A DNA stretch of 64,000 nt from Dichetophora obliterata (taxonomy: Eukaryota > Arthropoda > Insecta > Diptera > Sciomyzidae), in the NCBI GenBank assembly GCA_963920525.1, contig OY986438.1, positions 124,812,920 to 124,876,919 of the forward strand, in the 5' to 3' direction. Each line of letters opens with the position of its first letter. Position 1 is the stretch's first letter. The notes under the pieces are model-generated. The model saw only the letters and a list, made by a program, of their open reading frames with translations, was not told where the DNA came from and did no database searches. Both the position numbers and the translations under genes were made by a program. Shown here one piece after another: positions 1 through 11,200 of this stretch.

Positions 1-95
1 TGTAAATATCTATAGTTGTCTTGGAATGTTTTTGGAAAGATGAACTGTTTACCCACACGATGTCCTCAGTTTGAGCTTTAATTTTAGCATCATCA

Positions 96-425
96 TTAAG
101 GTTTAAATACTAGCTCGAAGAAACTGCAGTTCTGCATATCAACAACCCAGGCCCAGAAAAGCTTTTGGCTATGAAGAGTACTTAATTCTTCTCGTAGTGC
201 TAAACGATATGATGTACATTGTAGTTGAGTTGAATTGTTTCTTATTGCTGTTTCGTGGTCTCCATCATGAACCATATAACTATACCAACCTTCATCACTT
301 AGCGGAAAGATAAAAGGATATGCCATGGGATCAACACTTGAATGCTGGCAACCTTAGGATATATAATTAGGTCTCCCAACTGAACATCTGTCGCCTGCTC
401 TAAAAACTGCTGCAACATAATTTCC
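96..425 (-). pseudogene. Helitron Rep/helicase N-terminal domain fragment
   Basis: Read on the minus strand, one frame runs from about 425 down to 96 and is interrupted only by a TAA near 355. It reads NYVAAVFRAGDRC, then SVDPMAYPFIFPLSDEGW, then a YRLALRE segment and SQKLFWAWVVDMQ. This is the order seen in the Helitron_like_N region of Helitron Rep-helicase polyproteins (N-P-M-x-Y-P-L-x-F-P...G-W, then YRL, then K-L-F-x-x-Y-V-V-D). In an autonomous Helitron this domain precedes the rolling-circle nuclease and PIF1-type helicase. Here the frame ends soon after the VVD motif with two adjacent stops, and no nuclease HUH motif or helicase is seen, so it is a dead fragment. The family assignment comes from memory of the motif pattern; the exact Helitron lineage is unknown. 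A different open frame continues to the window edge but is not recognisable. Confidence 0.6.
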
Positions 426-900
426 TAAAAATTAAACGTCAGCTACAAATGAAACGGCAAATTAAAATGTCGTTGATCAGCGAAATTTACATGACCTATC
501 AGCGAAAATTACCATCCTAACATTTTTGTGTTGCGACATCGCAAGTTGATTTCAGACACAAGTTTTAACGTTGCTCTAATTAGCTCTCAAGCTTAAAGCT
601 TTTTCAGCCATGTAGAAGAACTTCGTGGTATAGGTATTTTTGTTCTGCGAATTGTGAAAAAACTGGAAGTAGCTTCTTAGTCAAATGTTATTTGTTTTGA
701 TGCTTGAAGTATTGGTAACAAAATAGTATAGAATAAGAATCTTATGATAACCCATAAAAAAGTTATTAGGGAAAGTTTGAGAAAACCGAAAAACCGCCTT
801 TCTAGAAATTTGGAGGGTATTGTGGTACAAAATAGGTGCAATGTGGAATATTGTTTTTGAGTTAATTGAATTTGAAAAATATTTAAGAAGAAATGTTATA
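426..900. other. noncoding stretch, nothing recognised
   Basis: AT-rich sequence between the Helitron Rep relic and the Helitron-type 5' end. A minus-strand ORF that overlaps it has no protein-like composition. I see no TIRs, tRNA or splice-supported exon. Confidence 0.5.
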
Positions 901-1030
901 TCTATACTATTATATAAAAGGAGACTCACGAATTTGATCCAGAATAAGCTCAATAACCGCTGAACCGATTTTAATAATTCTTTTTTTATTCGATTCCTAT
1001 GATAATAAAGATTGTTATAGCTTACCAAGG
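901..1030 (+). repeat. Helitron-type 5' terminus
   Basis: The block starts TCTATACTATTATATAAAAG directly after an A and soon carries a 'cgctgaaccgatttta' motif. Both are typical of the 5' region of insect non-autonomous Helitrons, which begin with TC and insert between A and T. No matching CTRR 3' end was found nearby, so the extent is open. A very similar start recurs at 15368. Confidence 0.4.
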
Positions 1031-1180
1031 TTTTTGAAAAATGTATTCTTTAATTTTGCAAAATCACGCATTTTATTTGATGCCTACATTCAACCAGCAA
1101 CGCAATATAAAAGCAAACAAAGCTTTTCTCTCTTTGTCAAGAGAGCTTCTCTCAATATAGCACGACAGCCATGTTGTGTA

Positions 1181-1503
1181 CATGGTATAATTATTTGACA
1201 AGGTAGCCGTGACAGTTTTTTGGCGATTGGTAGTTGTCAAAAACAGCTAAAGAATGTTATAGTTTGCTGCTGTTGGCTAGCAATGCGCTTATTTTTAACT
1301 AATCTTTGATTCATTAAATTTATTCGCGAAGTTTATTGAAATGTTTTTAGTTTGCTGTGGTTGACTAGCTATGTTTAAGTCGTCGCTTATTTTTTCACTT
1401 TTCTTTGATTAATTGCATAAACAGCTAATTTTGACAACTACCCTTCGCCGCTCGTGAGAAAAAAGCCAGTCTACGCTACTACTTTGTCAGTAATCGTGCC
1501 ATG
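1181..1503. mobile_element. hAT-type MITE, copy 1, with 8-bp TSD
   Basis: A 323-bp element begins CATGGTATAATT and ends AATCGTGCCATG, so the ends are inverted repeats. The inversion continues inward imperfectly (ttgacaaggtag against ctactttgtca, then tagttgtcaaaa-type blocks). It is flanked by an exact 8-bp direct repeat GTTGTGTA at 1173-1180 and 1504-1511. An 8-bp duplication with CA-starting ends is the hAT hallmark. It has no coding capacity and would need a transposase supplied in trans. Confidence 0.8.
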
Positions 1504-1535
1504 GTTGTGTAGTTAAGCTGAATTCACTGATAACC

Positions 1536-1857
1536 CATGGTATAATTATTTTACAAGGTAGCCGTGACAGTTTTTTGGCGATTGGTAGTTGTCAAAAACA
1601 GCTAAAGAAGTTGTAGTTTGCTGCTGTTGACTAGCAATGTGGTTATTTTTAACTTTTCTTTGATTCATTAAATTTGTTCGCGAAGTTTATTGGAATGTTT
1701 TTAGTTTGCTGCGATTGACTAGCTATGTTTAAGTCGTTGCTTATTTTTTCACATTTCTTTGATTAATTGCATAAACAGCTAATTTTGACAACTACCCATC
1801 GCAGCTCGTGAGAAAAAAGCCAATCTACGCTACTACCTTGTCAGTAATTGTGCCATG
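1536..1857. mobile_element. hAT-type MITE, copy 2, with different 8-bp TSD
   Basis: A 322-bp near-copy of the 1181-1503 element in the same orientation. Its own exact 8-bp duplication TGATAACC lies at 1528-1535 and 1858-1865. The different target duplication shows that it inserted independently and is not a tandem duplication of copy 1. Scattered substitutions separate the copies. Confidence 0.8.
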
Positions 1858-1865
1858 TGATAACC

Positions 1866-2740
1866 ATCAGCATGTTTTTGTGTGATTTAAAATAATGTTA
1901 ATCAAGTTGAGAGCGTACAGAAATTATTCTCTCTGAGCGAAAACTTCATATGAAAAAAACTTTCAAAACTTTCTGAAGGTGATCAGTGAATCCAGCCTTA
2001 CTTTCAGGGAGATTCTTGCTTTCATACAGTGTTAATTAATTTTCTTAGTTAATGTTTTGAGGGGAGTTGCCAGAATTTAGTTATAAGCATTAATTGTATT
2101 TTGCAGCCTTGCCAGCCAGCTTTTCCCCACTTGAGATTGTGTTAGTCTATCTATACGAATATATAAAAGCGTTGTGACACTGCACGGATGATTGACAATC
2201 ACGCAAGAACCACTGAACAGATTAACACGATATAGGTATCAAACGATTTGTTATTCCAACTTTATCGTAATATGCTATGTTAGATTTGCCACGTCTACTT
2301 TCCATGCCCAATTTTTGTAAAAAGTGCTATATTTCAAACGATTTTGGTCGTATGAGACTAGAATTTGGTAATCTACGTTGTATGGTTGCTTTCGCTAACC
2401 TTACGAAAAATGGACATGACCCACTTTAGTTAAGTCCACTTTTCGGGGGATAAGCTTGGAGTAAAGCAAAGCGCACTAAGTTTAAGCTGAAATTCCGGTA
2501 TTCTATTGTTGAAAAAATTTTGCCACTCCCCCATTACCGCCCAGAATTAATCAAAAATGTTATACTTCGAACGGTTTTGGTTGTATTAGACTAAAATTTG
2601 TTAATTTAGTTCATACGGCTACTTCCGGCATTTGTACTAAATATGGCGAATATATAAATTCTTTTTTCGAATAGCATGAAAATTCGTATATAGCAGTAAG
2701 GTGGTCTGCGGCAGGGCAACGTCTGCCGGGCAATACTATA
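1866..2740. repeat. Helitron-like debris
   Basis: From about 2150 the sequence starts TCTATACGAATATATAAAAG and contains 'gattttggtcgtatgaga' and 'cggttttggttgtattaga', diverged forms of a motif also present in the Helitron-like elements at 33-35 and 54-56 kb. A block at 2680-2735 (gcatgaaaattc, then gcagtaagg, then ggcaggg) recurs inverted at about 30755-30815. The related end-like sequence 'gcgaagcagcgggtattt' near 5110 could be the far end of one old element interrupted by the DD41D insertion, but I cannot prove continuity. Confidence 0.35.
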
Positions 2741-2994
2741 CATTAATAAGTATACATTAATAAATATATATCAGGAAATTCTGATCGTCATGCATTGATG
2801 TTTCAAACGGAAACGTCTAGCATGTATTTTGTTCGAAGGTCAATTTACACTTTTACAAATTCACAAAACGATCATAAAAAATTTATAGAATTGGGTCAGG
2901 ACAAATGCTACTATAACGTTAACTATGAAAATATAGATAAGAAAATAGATTAAAACATAGATTTATGTGAATATATATATAGATTATTTAAATA

Positions 2995-3928
2995 CAGGGT
3001 TGTCCATATTCGAAGCGCCCATTTTATTTTTAAATAAATCAAAGAAACCACAATTTTTTGTCTGTTCGTCATGAATATCATTTAATTGGGTTCAAGTAGA
3101 TTTGCTTACATTATTTCTTGAATATGATGTCTCGTAAATGGTCGCCATTGGCCTCTACGACATATTGTGCCCGTTTTGCAGCATTTTCCATGGTTTTCTT
3201 CAACATTTCGATGGGAATGGCGGTTATTTCTTGACGGATGTTGGTTTTCAGCTCTTCTAGGGTCTTTGGCTTGTTTATGTAAACCTTTGATTTCAAATCA
3301 AAGAAGTCTGGAGGCGTTAAATCTGGTGATCTTGGCGGCCAATCGAAATCATCATTTTTTGACATCAAACGGCCAGGGAACAATTGCTTCAAAAAATCGA
3401 TTGTAGTGCGGCTTGTGTGTGGTGGCGCGCCGTCTTGTTGAAACCAGTAGTGCCTGATACGCTTTCGACGAACGATTGGCATGAAAAAATTGTTTATCAT
3501 ATCGCGATAACGCTCCTGATTGACAGAAACTCTGTGGCCATTATCATCTTCGAAAAAGAACGGCCCAATGAGCATTTTAGCACAAACGCCGCACCAAACA
3601 GTGACTTTTGCATCGTGAAGAGGTACCTCTTGAATCTCTTGTGGATTTTCAGTGGCATAAATACGGCAATTTTGTTTGTTTACCGTTCCGTTCAACTGAA
3701 AATGAGCTTCATCGCTCATGAGTTTTCAGCACGTTGAGTTTTCACTATTGACTTGTTTTGTTGAATGTAAATTTCAACAATTTTAGAGCGTTCGCGTGGC
3801 GTGTACTGTTCCATTGTAAACATTTGCTTGGAATGACACTTCAAACGCGGTATGTCATTAGTCTATTTGGCATCACTGCGGAAAGTTACAGTGTTGCCAG
3901 ATGGGCGCTTCGAATATGGACAACCCTG
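2995..3928 (-). mobile_element. DD41D (rosa-like) Tc1/mariner element, internally deleted
   Basis: A 934-bp element with perfect 28-bp terminal inverted repeats beginning CAGGGTTGTCCATATTCGAA, flanked by TA on both sides (2993-2994 and 3929-3930). TA duplication is the Tc1/mariner signature. It encodes part of a transposase on the minus strand (separate entry). It is shorter than an autonomous element because the middle of the N-terminal half is missing. The intact ends suggest it moved, or could have moved, as a non-autonomous derivative of a longer element. Confidence 0.85.
3111..3814 (-). pseudogene. DD41D mariner transposase, internal deletion
   Basis: A cut-and-paste transposase of the Tc1/mariner superfamily. 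The start at 3814 gives MEQYTPRERSKIVEIYI, the beginning of an N-terminal helix-turn-helix. That frame stops at 3716-3718. The catalytic part is open in another frame from 3719 to 3111 (202 aa). It contains SDEAHF (first catalytic Asp), WFQQDGAPPH (second) and WPPRSPDLTPPDFF (third). Counting residues between the second Asp and the Asp of PPDFF gives 41, the spacing that defines the DD41D or rosa group. The join between the two parts implies a deletion of roughly one third of the gene, including most of the DNA-binding domain. The C-terminus ends normally in DIIFKK. It is inactive as it stands. The catalytic half is otherwise clean, so the deletion may be fairly recent. Confidence 0.85.
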
Positions 3929-3932
3929 TATA

Positions 3933-6229
3933 TAACTTTGGAATAGTTTGAAATATTTGAAATATTTTTCACAGAATTATTTGTTAAGCTATATTTGAAT
4001 ATGTTTTTCACATGAATTAGTTTTTAAGCTGCAACACATTGCAAAAAATATAACAACATTTTAAGCAAATTAGTTTTCATGAAAAAATCATAGGGGGGTA
4101 GTTGGCCCATGATTTTTTAATGATAGAAACTGTTTGTATCAAAATAGAAAAATTTTTGCAGGTAAATTATGTTATATGAAAGAATAAGGAAAATGAAAAT
4201 TAAAAAAAATTAAAAAAAATATGTACAACAAAAGCAACTCTTGGCCTATTGTTTAGTACAAGTTGAATATTTTAGAGGTTTTTTGAAACAATATAAAACA
4301 TTGAATTTGTGAGGAAACGGTAAACCTTTTCTCATTTTCCCAATTTACTTAATTGAACTTTCAAACAAAGAAAATTGGATGAAAATCGATTTGTAAATTG
4401 CGGAAATGTTTGCTTGCTAAGCCAAAAATGAAATTTCAAACGTTTTTTTCTCATTCTGAGGCTTATGTGTTATACTGAGAAAATCTATAGTTTTATAATA
4501 ACGGATTTTTTAAAACATACCTAATATCCGTACAAAATATTTCCGAAAAGAAAAGAAAATTACCGTTAATTTTATTAATCAACGACTTGATTCCATACAA
4601 AAATGCATTGTTATGCATTGAGAAAGTCTATAGTTTTTGAGATATCGCCAAAAGTTTGATGTCATTATATCAGTTTTTTTTTTAAATTTAATAGGAATTG
4701 TTGTTTGGCCGAAGCCCAATAACAACAATTAATAACTGAAGAAGGCCGATTAACTACAACAATTAAAGAAGAATATATTTATTTTCAGAATATATGTAAA
4801 AAATTATATTTTTGATTATAAATTTTAAAAATTTTTTACCCAATTTTTTTTATAACGCTGTTATGCAGGACTTTTTCAAAAGTAAAAAAAAAAAGAAAGC
4901 CAGTTAAATTTATGTCATCATAACAATTACCGTTAAACTAAGTTATTCAAATTTAAATAAAGTAATTTCTTAATATATATACCTTTTTTTCATAATTAAA
5001 CAAAACGAACACAATAATTTTTATATTTTGAATTTGTTTTAATACAACTAAATACTTTCATTTCAAGATTTAAAATTTTTACATGGTATTTAATATTTTT
5101 ATCGCAGGCGAAGCAGCGGGTATTTACCAGTTATATATATGTATGGACTGCTTTGAGAGGTTTTTAATTGATGAATTTATTAGAATTTAATATTTAAAGT
5201 TACACAAAAGAAAACGTTTATAATTCAATGAATAAGAAAAAGGCAAGAGATAATAGAATGACAACAACAAGGTTGCTTAAAAAACTCATTTCATATTTAG
5301 GCATCGCTGCAACGTAAAATAAAATGTTTTACCAATGCGCAAGTTAAAAAGTATTAGTAAAAACAATGTTAAATTCCGCCACCACATATATAATCAAAGT
5401 ACCACATTAGCCGCCAAGATGTATACCACAAAAGCCAATTTGATATCATCAGGCATAAAAACTCTTCAATTAAATAGTATTGAGAACTAACAAAATATAT
5501 CGCTAATTAACCAAACCTTAACACTTACCTTAAAAGCAAAAAGTACACAAAAATAGATAACTCGTTTTTTTCTTTAAAAAACTTCACTGACTTTGGAACA
5601 AAAAAAAAAGTCGACCAAACGCATTCTCATGTTTCGTTGAACTGATCGAAAACGTGTTAGGTTTTGTTAATTTTCTTGAACTCTATTATCTTTTTTATGA
5701 GTTTACACGCATTTAAGCAAGATTGCGTCAAAATAAGTTTCGCGGAACCGGAGATATTAGCTTTTACAACATTTTCCTATCCACATTATCCTATACCATA
5801 ATACCTGAAGTTCCTCTATATGTATACAAGTTCTGGCGTCGCTAAAAAGCTTTCAGTCTGCAGGCAGACTCGAATAAGAAATGGTCACGTCGCTTTGTTT
5901 GCTTGATTTAAATATAATAACTTAGTTATCATACACCCAAAAGAATAATATAATGAAGCGACTTTGCTTACATTTGATAATTTAAAAACGCACCGTTTTT
6001 TTATATAAGCAATCATTGTTTTCGTAGTTGGCAAGTTTAAAATAGTTTGATTTTATGTTTATTTTGTTTTATAGGTAAATTTTGTCTACAATAGAATTTA
6101 AAGCATGCCATAATATGATAATATATTATCATAACAATTCGCGTCGATTTATTATTATTTGAGTATAAAGCTTTCAAAATGCTTTAACATTGGATTTCTT
6201 TCAGTGAAAAGCTTTAGACGTTACCCATA
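3933..6229. other. AT-rich noncoding tract
   Basis: No ORF with protein-like composition is seen. The stretch holds A/T runs, a 'gcgaagcagcgggtattt' Helitron-end-like sequence near 5110, and a short inverted motif at 4081-4117 (repeated 'catgatttttt'). Nothing else is recognised. Confidence 0.4.
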
Positions 6230-6545
6230 CATTCAAGCAGTTTAATTTGTGTCGTTTGGTCATCACTGATCTAGATGCACATCAAGCAAATCAAGGAATT
6301 GGTGCTCAAAAATCTTTAGCAGTTATAGACCTTGTTGATACTCTCAATATTTCAACTGAATCTATTCAAAACGTTTTAAAATAGTATTTAGGTCAAGTTT
6401 CGTTTTGTAAATTTGGAACATTTAATTAACCATCCCATACGTCATTTGTTTCGCCTGATTTAGCTCCGTTTGATTTCTGAGTGTTCAGTAAACCCAAATG
6501 ACCTCTCTGAAAAACATGGTTTTGAATGGGTCGAAGTTATAAAAG
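6230..6545 (+). pseudogene. mariner/Tc1-type transposase relic
   Basis: Three short stretches in different frames resemble a mariner-type transposase in the right order. One near 6340-6380 reads DTLNISTESIQNVLK (helix-turn-helix-like recognition segment). It is followed by a stop and then YLG. One near 6445-6500 reads SPDLAPFDF followed by VFSKPK, the segment around the third catalytic residue. The catalytic middle is missing and stops are frequent. It is an old, shortened fossil, distinct from the two DD41D elements because it has the SPDLAP-type motif. Confidence is limited because each matching segment is short. Confidence 0.45.
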
Positions 6546-6563
6546 CTGAACCAAAAAAATTTT

Positions 6564-7046
6564 TTGTTGGACACGAAAACGAGCACTAAATTGTTGATTA
6601 CTGAATATAATGGCATTCAATTTCACATAGATAGCAAAGACCGTTTACAGCTGATAGACCTGGTAGGTTCGAAGCAAGTAGTCTCGTTACCAGTCCAGTT
6701 TACATTTAAACACAGTGACATTTTGACAATTAATTTAAAGTTTTATCAAAAAATTTTCGAAATCCGTATGGATTATGAGAAACGACGTACAATTAAACAG
6801 CTTTCTTGTACACTTACCCTTAAATATAGGGCTGCCAGGTCGCTAGGCCTCGCAGGGACTCGCCGGGATGGCATTTCAGAAGCCTTCTTTAACTTCATTC
6901 ACAATGTTGTGCCTGAATATCATGCTGCAGTTCTAGCTCTTGAATGCAGTAATTGCACCATATTGGAACTGGATTGGAATGCTATTTTAAAGTTATTTAA
7001 TAGTTTACAAATTAGACAAGAAATACTAGAAAGTCTACTCCCGTAA
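6564..7046 (+). CDS. unrecognised 160-aa ORF after the mariner relic
   Basis: An uninterrupted frame of 160 codons from an ATG at 6564 to TAA at 7044-7046. It has mixed, protein-like composition, for example RSLGLAGTRRDGISEAFFNF and ALECSNCTILELDWNAILKL. I recognise no family, signal peptide or membrane segment. It starts just after a mariner fossil and before a MITE, so a transposon origin or a captured host fragment are both possible. No splice sites or promoter were established. Chance alone is unlikely to give such a composition in AT-rich DNA, but there is no evidence that it is expressed. Confidence 0.4.
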   Translation: MLDTKTSTKLLITEYNGIQFHIDSKDRLQLIDLVGSKQVVSLPVQFTFKHSDILTINLKFYQKIFEIRMDYEKRRTIKQLSCTLTLKYRAARSLGLAGTRRDGISEAFFNFIHNVVPEYHAAVLALECSNCTILELDWNAILKLFNSLQIRQEILESLLP

Positions 7047-7158
7047 GCTTTTCTCGATCCCAGGATTAGTTTGGGATTGAAAACTTTAAGAAGTTAATTC
7101 AAAACCTTTTTTATTTCATTTCATTTATCTATAAAGTACCAAAAATAAAACACACTTA

Positions 7159-7600
7159 GGGTATTCACAATTGCGTTGTTTTAAATGTAGTTAAAAAACC
7201 CCGTGGTATTGATACCACACTTTACCAAGCAGTTTATATATTTTTTGTTGTTTTACATGAAATATCTAAAAACCAAAAGTGTGGTAATTTTCAGTGGGCC
7301 AATAATATGTTTAACAAACGTGGTTTCTAAAGACCCATAAATAACTGATCGGTTGCCAGTTATATTCTAATTGCAAAAATTGAAGAAGCTCAAAATGCAA
7401 GTGAAACTCTTTTATGCCAAATTTGAATGATATATATATATATCAAATTGAATAGTTTATTTATTTGCATAGAAACAAAAAGCTATTGTAAGAGGAGATT
7501 CCCAACCACAAATTCTATTTTAAAGAGTGCTCATAATTGTGGTTTTCAACTATGGCAAAAATAACCACAATACAACGATACCACACAATTGTGAATACCC
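7159..7600. mobile_element. PIF/Harbinger-like MITE with TTA duplication
   Basis: A 442-bp element with perfect 15-bp inverted ends GGGTATTCACAATTG and its complement, flanked by TTA at 7156-7158 and 7601-7603. A 3-bp TTA/TAA target duplication with G-rich ends fits the PIF/Harbinger superfamily. Inside are further inverted pieces (gtggtatt / gataccac), and no coding frame. Superfamily assignment is by ends and duplication only. Confidence 0.7.
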
Positions 7601-7726
7601 TTATTGTTAATAAACACAAAAAAACTGAAATATTATTAATGACTAGCAAATTGTATTAATTTAAAGAAGAAAATTTATTAAAAAATAAAATACAGAACAG
7701 TTTAAGTTGTTATTATATACATATTA

Positions 7727-8276
7727 GGGCGGGTCGATTTAAAAATCGCCCATTGCTCAATGAAAATCGTACTCTAAAACGAATTCTTATGCCCCAACTT
7801 TTGACTTTTGTCCCGTAGGGTCAAATTTTGAAAAATCCCTCTTTGACCCATTTAGAGTTCCCCAATCGAGTCCAAATGCATGATTGACCCCCACTAACTT
7901 TGGAGGGCCGATCCACCCATGCCAGTTGCACACCCCCTGGAGCCCCCTAGGGGTTTTGATTTGAAATGGTGATTTTTTAAATGTTTGTATGGGGAACCCC
8001 CAGGGGGTTCCAGGGGGTGTGCCATTGGCATGGGTGGATCGTCCCTTCAAAGTAAGTGAGGGTCGGTCATACATTTGGACTTGATTGGGGCACTCAAAAT
8101 GGGTCAAATAGGGATTTTTCAAAATTTGACCCTACGGGACAAAAATCAAAAGTTGGGGCATTAGAATTCGTTTTAGAGGTATAGTTCCTCGGGCAAAGTT
8201 TCTTCTTTTGATCCCTAGAATACAATTTTCACTGAGCAATGGGCGATTTTTTGCCTCCCCACAAATCGACCCGGCC
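7727..8276. mobile_element. 550-bp foldback element
   Basis: Almost the whole element is one long inverted repeat. The ends GGGCGGGTCGATTT and AAATCGACCCGGCC match apart from one base. The arms continue inward through blocks such as 'aatcgcccattgctca', 'ccccaacttttga', 'ccgtagggtcaaattttga' and 'gatccaccc', each found again inverted, to a centre near 7980. TA flanks both ends (7725-7726 and 8277-8278). It is much more GC-rich than its surroundings. A minus-strand ORF inside it is a by-product of the palindrome. The superfamily is not assigned. Confidence 0.75.
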
Positions 8277-8281
8277 TAGTC

Positions 8282-11200
8282 TTTTATATGTACTTATCAT
8301 AACTATTCAAATGAGGTATCGCTGGAAGCGTTTTGATCGTCTGCTGGTTATAGACTATGTAATGTTACATTAAATTTAATATAGCGCCCTCTAGAAGATA
8401 GAATATATCCCAGGACATATAAAGGATAAGAAAATTCTGAAGTGTGCCAAACATCTTATATTTTTGTTCTATATCGATAACTGAAGCCAAAATTAACATA
8501 TCTTTGCCAGTTTTTGACAAAAAAAAACTCCGGGGCGAAAGGATTAAGGCAAATTAAGGTTGGAACATACTTGGAAATTAATTTTTTTTGTTTCAATTAT
8601 TTTTAAAGTAATACATTGAGCTGATCAAAGCGTCTTATTTTTCTCTAGAGAGTTTTGTTCGGATATTATTACAAATAAAACCCGCTGATGAGAAGCACCG
8701 TTCTGATTCTATGCTAGTTGGAGAAATATTTGTACGTTGATCGTAAGCAATTTTTAAGTTTCGATCACGATTGCCTTCACCAAAAAACAAAATTATTTCC
8801 TAAGTCAGAATATCTGACAATTTGGAAATGTATAGCTGACTTTCCGATGTTCCAAATTCTTCTAAAACTTTGCAAAGTCTTCGCTCCATGAATTCACATT
8901 CATCTTCCAAACAACCGTTTTCAGCCTAAATAAAAGTTTATTTTTAATTCTATATTCATATCAACTTAAATTGAAATGGTTGCATTTACATGAATATTTG
9001 TAATAGAAATATTTTTGTTTAAAAATCCCGAAATTTAAAGGAGCTTAAATTGTCTGGGATCCCGGCATTGACTTCCCTAAAAAATACAAACTTTATGGCA
9101 GCAAGGTGAGATGTTTTTTAAAAAAATTTAAACCATGCGGAACAAACAAAATTACTTTTTGTTGCTGATAAATTCTTTAAAAATGTAGTGCATTATTTAA
9201 AACACCATTCACTACAAACACTTAGAAGATTCACTTATAAGAAAAATATCTATCTAAAAATTTAACGCGTCATTTGAAATTTTTTATTGAAAAGAGGTTG
9301 AGAAGAGATTGGACTTCAAGTTTTAAGACTGTCAGAAGATATAAATGATGATGTCTTATAATCAGATTATTGGTGATTGTGACAGGTAATTGGTGAGCTA
9401 CCAAAAATATGGCAAATAACAAAATTGGAGCACATTTCTTTAGAAACTCAGCAGAGAAATTATTTTATTTAAAAACATACATGTTTTTTACTCAAAAACT
9501 GACCCGGCGAGATTTTCAAAATCCCGGAATTTTCTATAAATGTCCCGATATTGTGCTTTCCAAATCTGGCAAACCTATTTGTATAGCACATAGCCACTTT
9601 ATAAGCACTTCAATAATACTTCGTAACACTTTTAAAGACAAAACTTTGGACTGCTTTGGGTACAGATATAATAATCTCTTATTATAGCTTTTACACCATG
9701 CTGAAAGTATTGAAAAACATAACTTTACAAGCAACATAAAAATATCTGCTTTACCAACATAGCAAATATCAAAAATCAGAGTGGGCAAGTTTTCGGACCT
9801 GTGCAATCTAAAAATTCCCCTGACCAAAAATGGGTCCGGTTTTAAAAAAATAAAATAAAGTACAAGAAGGTGGTTAACCTGGTTAAATAACATTAAAATC
9901 GAGGTTCACTCTACTTGTATCATTGCGCATTAATATTCTTGATTGATCTTAAATAATTCTAATTTTAAAAATGCAGCTTCTGTTTACTAAGGGTTAAGTT
10001 GTACTAAGAATAATGTTAGACAAGAATGGAAAAAGGTTCGAAACTGTTGATTTAAATGTTATAGCCAGGGTTCAGAAATTATCATAAATCTCCAACATAA
10101 ATGAAAATAAACACTATTTGAAGCACACAGCACACAATTTTATTTTCATTTCTTTTTGGTATGTAACGGAGTTGGCGCGCTGTTGATCATTGAACGTGAA
10201 TTCTTCTTTTTAATATTTGCTTGTGCGTCACATACTCAAACAAAGATCGATCCCAACAATTCTCTGCGTTTCAGTTTTACACTTATGTTTGCTTCAAAAT
10301 GTTCATGTTGAAGAATTCAGGCCTTTGTGAGAACCAAAACAAAGACAAATTTTCCATCATGAACAAGTGGTGTTTGCAAAATTGTCTATGTTTGTGTCGG
10401 TCATTCCTACGGTCATTCCTGTCGGTGTTCCTACAGCTTAGTATGCTGTAGGAACGAAAATTTTTAGGCATTTAATTCTACACGCGAAATTTTGGTGTAG
10501 ACTCAACACTTACTTACTTACCATAACGTGTTTGTTGAATTAGTTGGTTGAACATTATTGTTGTATATAAATATAAAAGACAGCGAAATTTTTGACATTT
10601 TAACTCTTCAATCATAATTGTGAACTTGGCTGCATTGAACAATTTTTCAGTTCAACAGCGTACTAACCAACGTAAAAAAATTCCGCTACCTTTTCTCTGT
10701 CAAAACCGCAATACGTATCTTACGGAAGATTTGTTTTCGTTTCTACAGCATACTAAGCTGAAGAGAAAAATATATGCAATGACTGGTTTTTTTTTTGCTA
10801 TGCATAAATCGATTACTACCGTCGTGTGACGTAAAAAACGAATGCTGTTCTGGTTGCTGTGCAGCGTATTGAACTGTTCTTGAATATTGAACTGAATATT
10901 CTGAACCCTGGTAATGACTACAACTACCGCTTGGTGTATAGATTTTATCGTGCAGGGGATACAGTTACGACATTTTCTTTAAACTTATTATCACAATTGG
11001 AATATTTGACATGCATTTTTTTTTTTTGCTTTAATGTCTTTGTTTCTACCATTTCAAGCTAAAAGTTTTCAGATTCATACGAATATCATACTTATATTCA
11101 TAACGTATCTTAATGGTTATGGTAACTAACATTTCATTACTAAAATATTCTCATAACGAGTAAGCTTATTTTTGTCATGTTAAAACTATATAAAAATGTT

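Noticed and set aside
3167..3737. Plus-strand ORFs over the first DD41D element
   Set aside because: They are shadows of the transposase frame on the minus strand.
7787..8122. 111-codon ORF on the minus strand
   Set aside because: It lies wholly inside the foldback element and arises from its palindromic GC-rich sequence.
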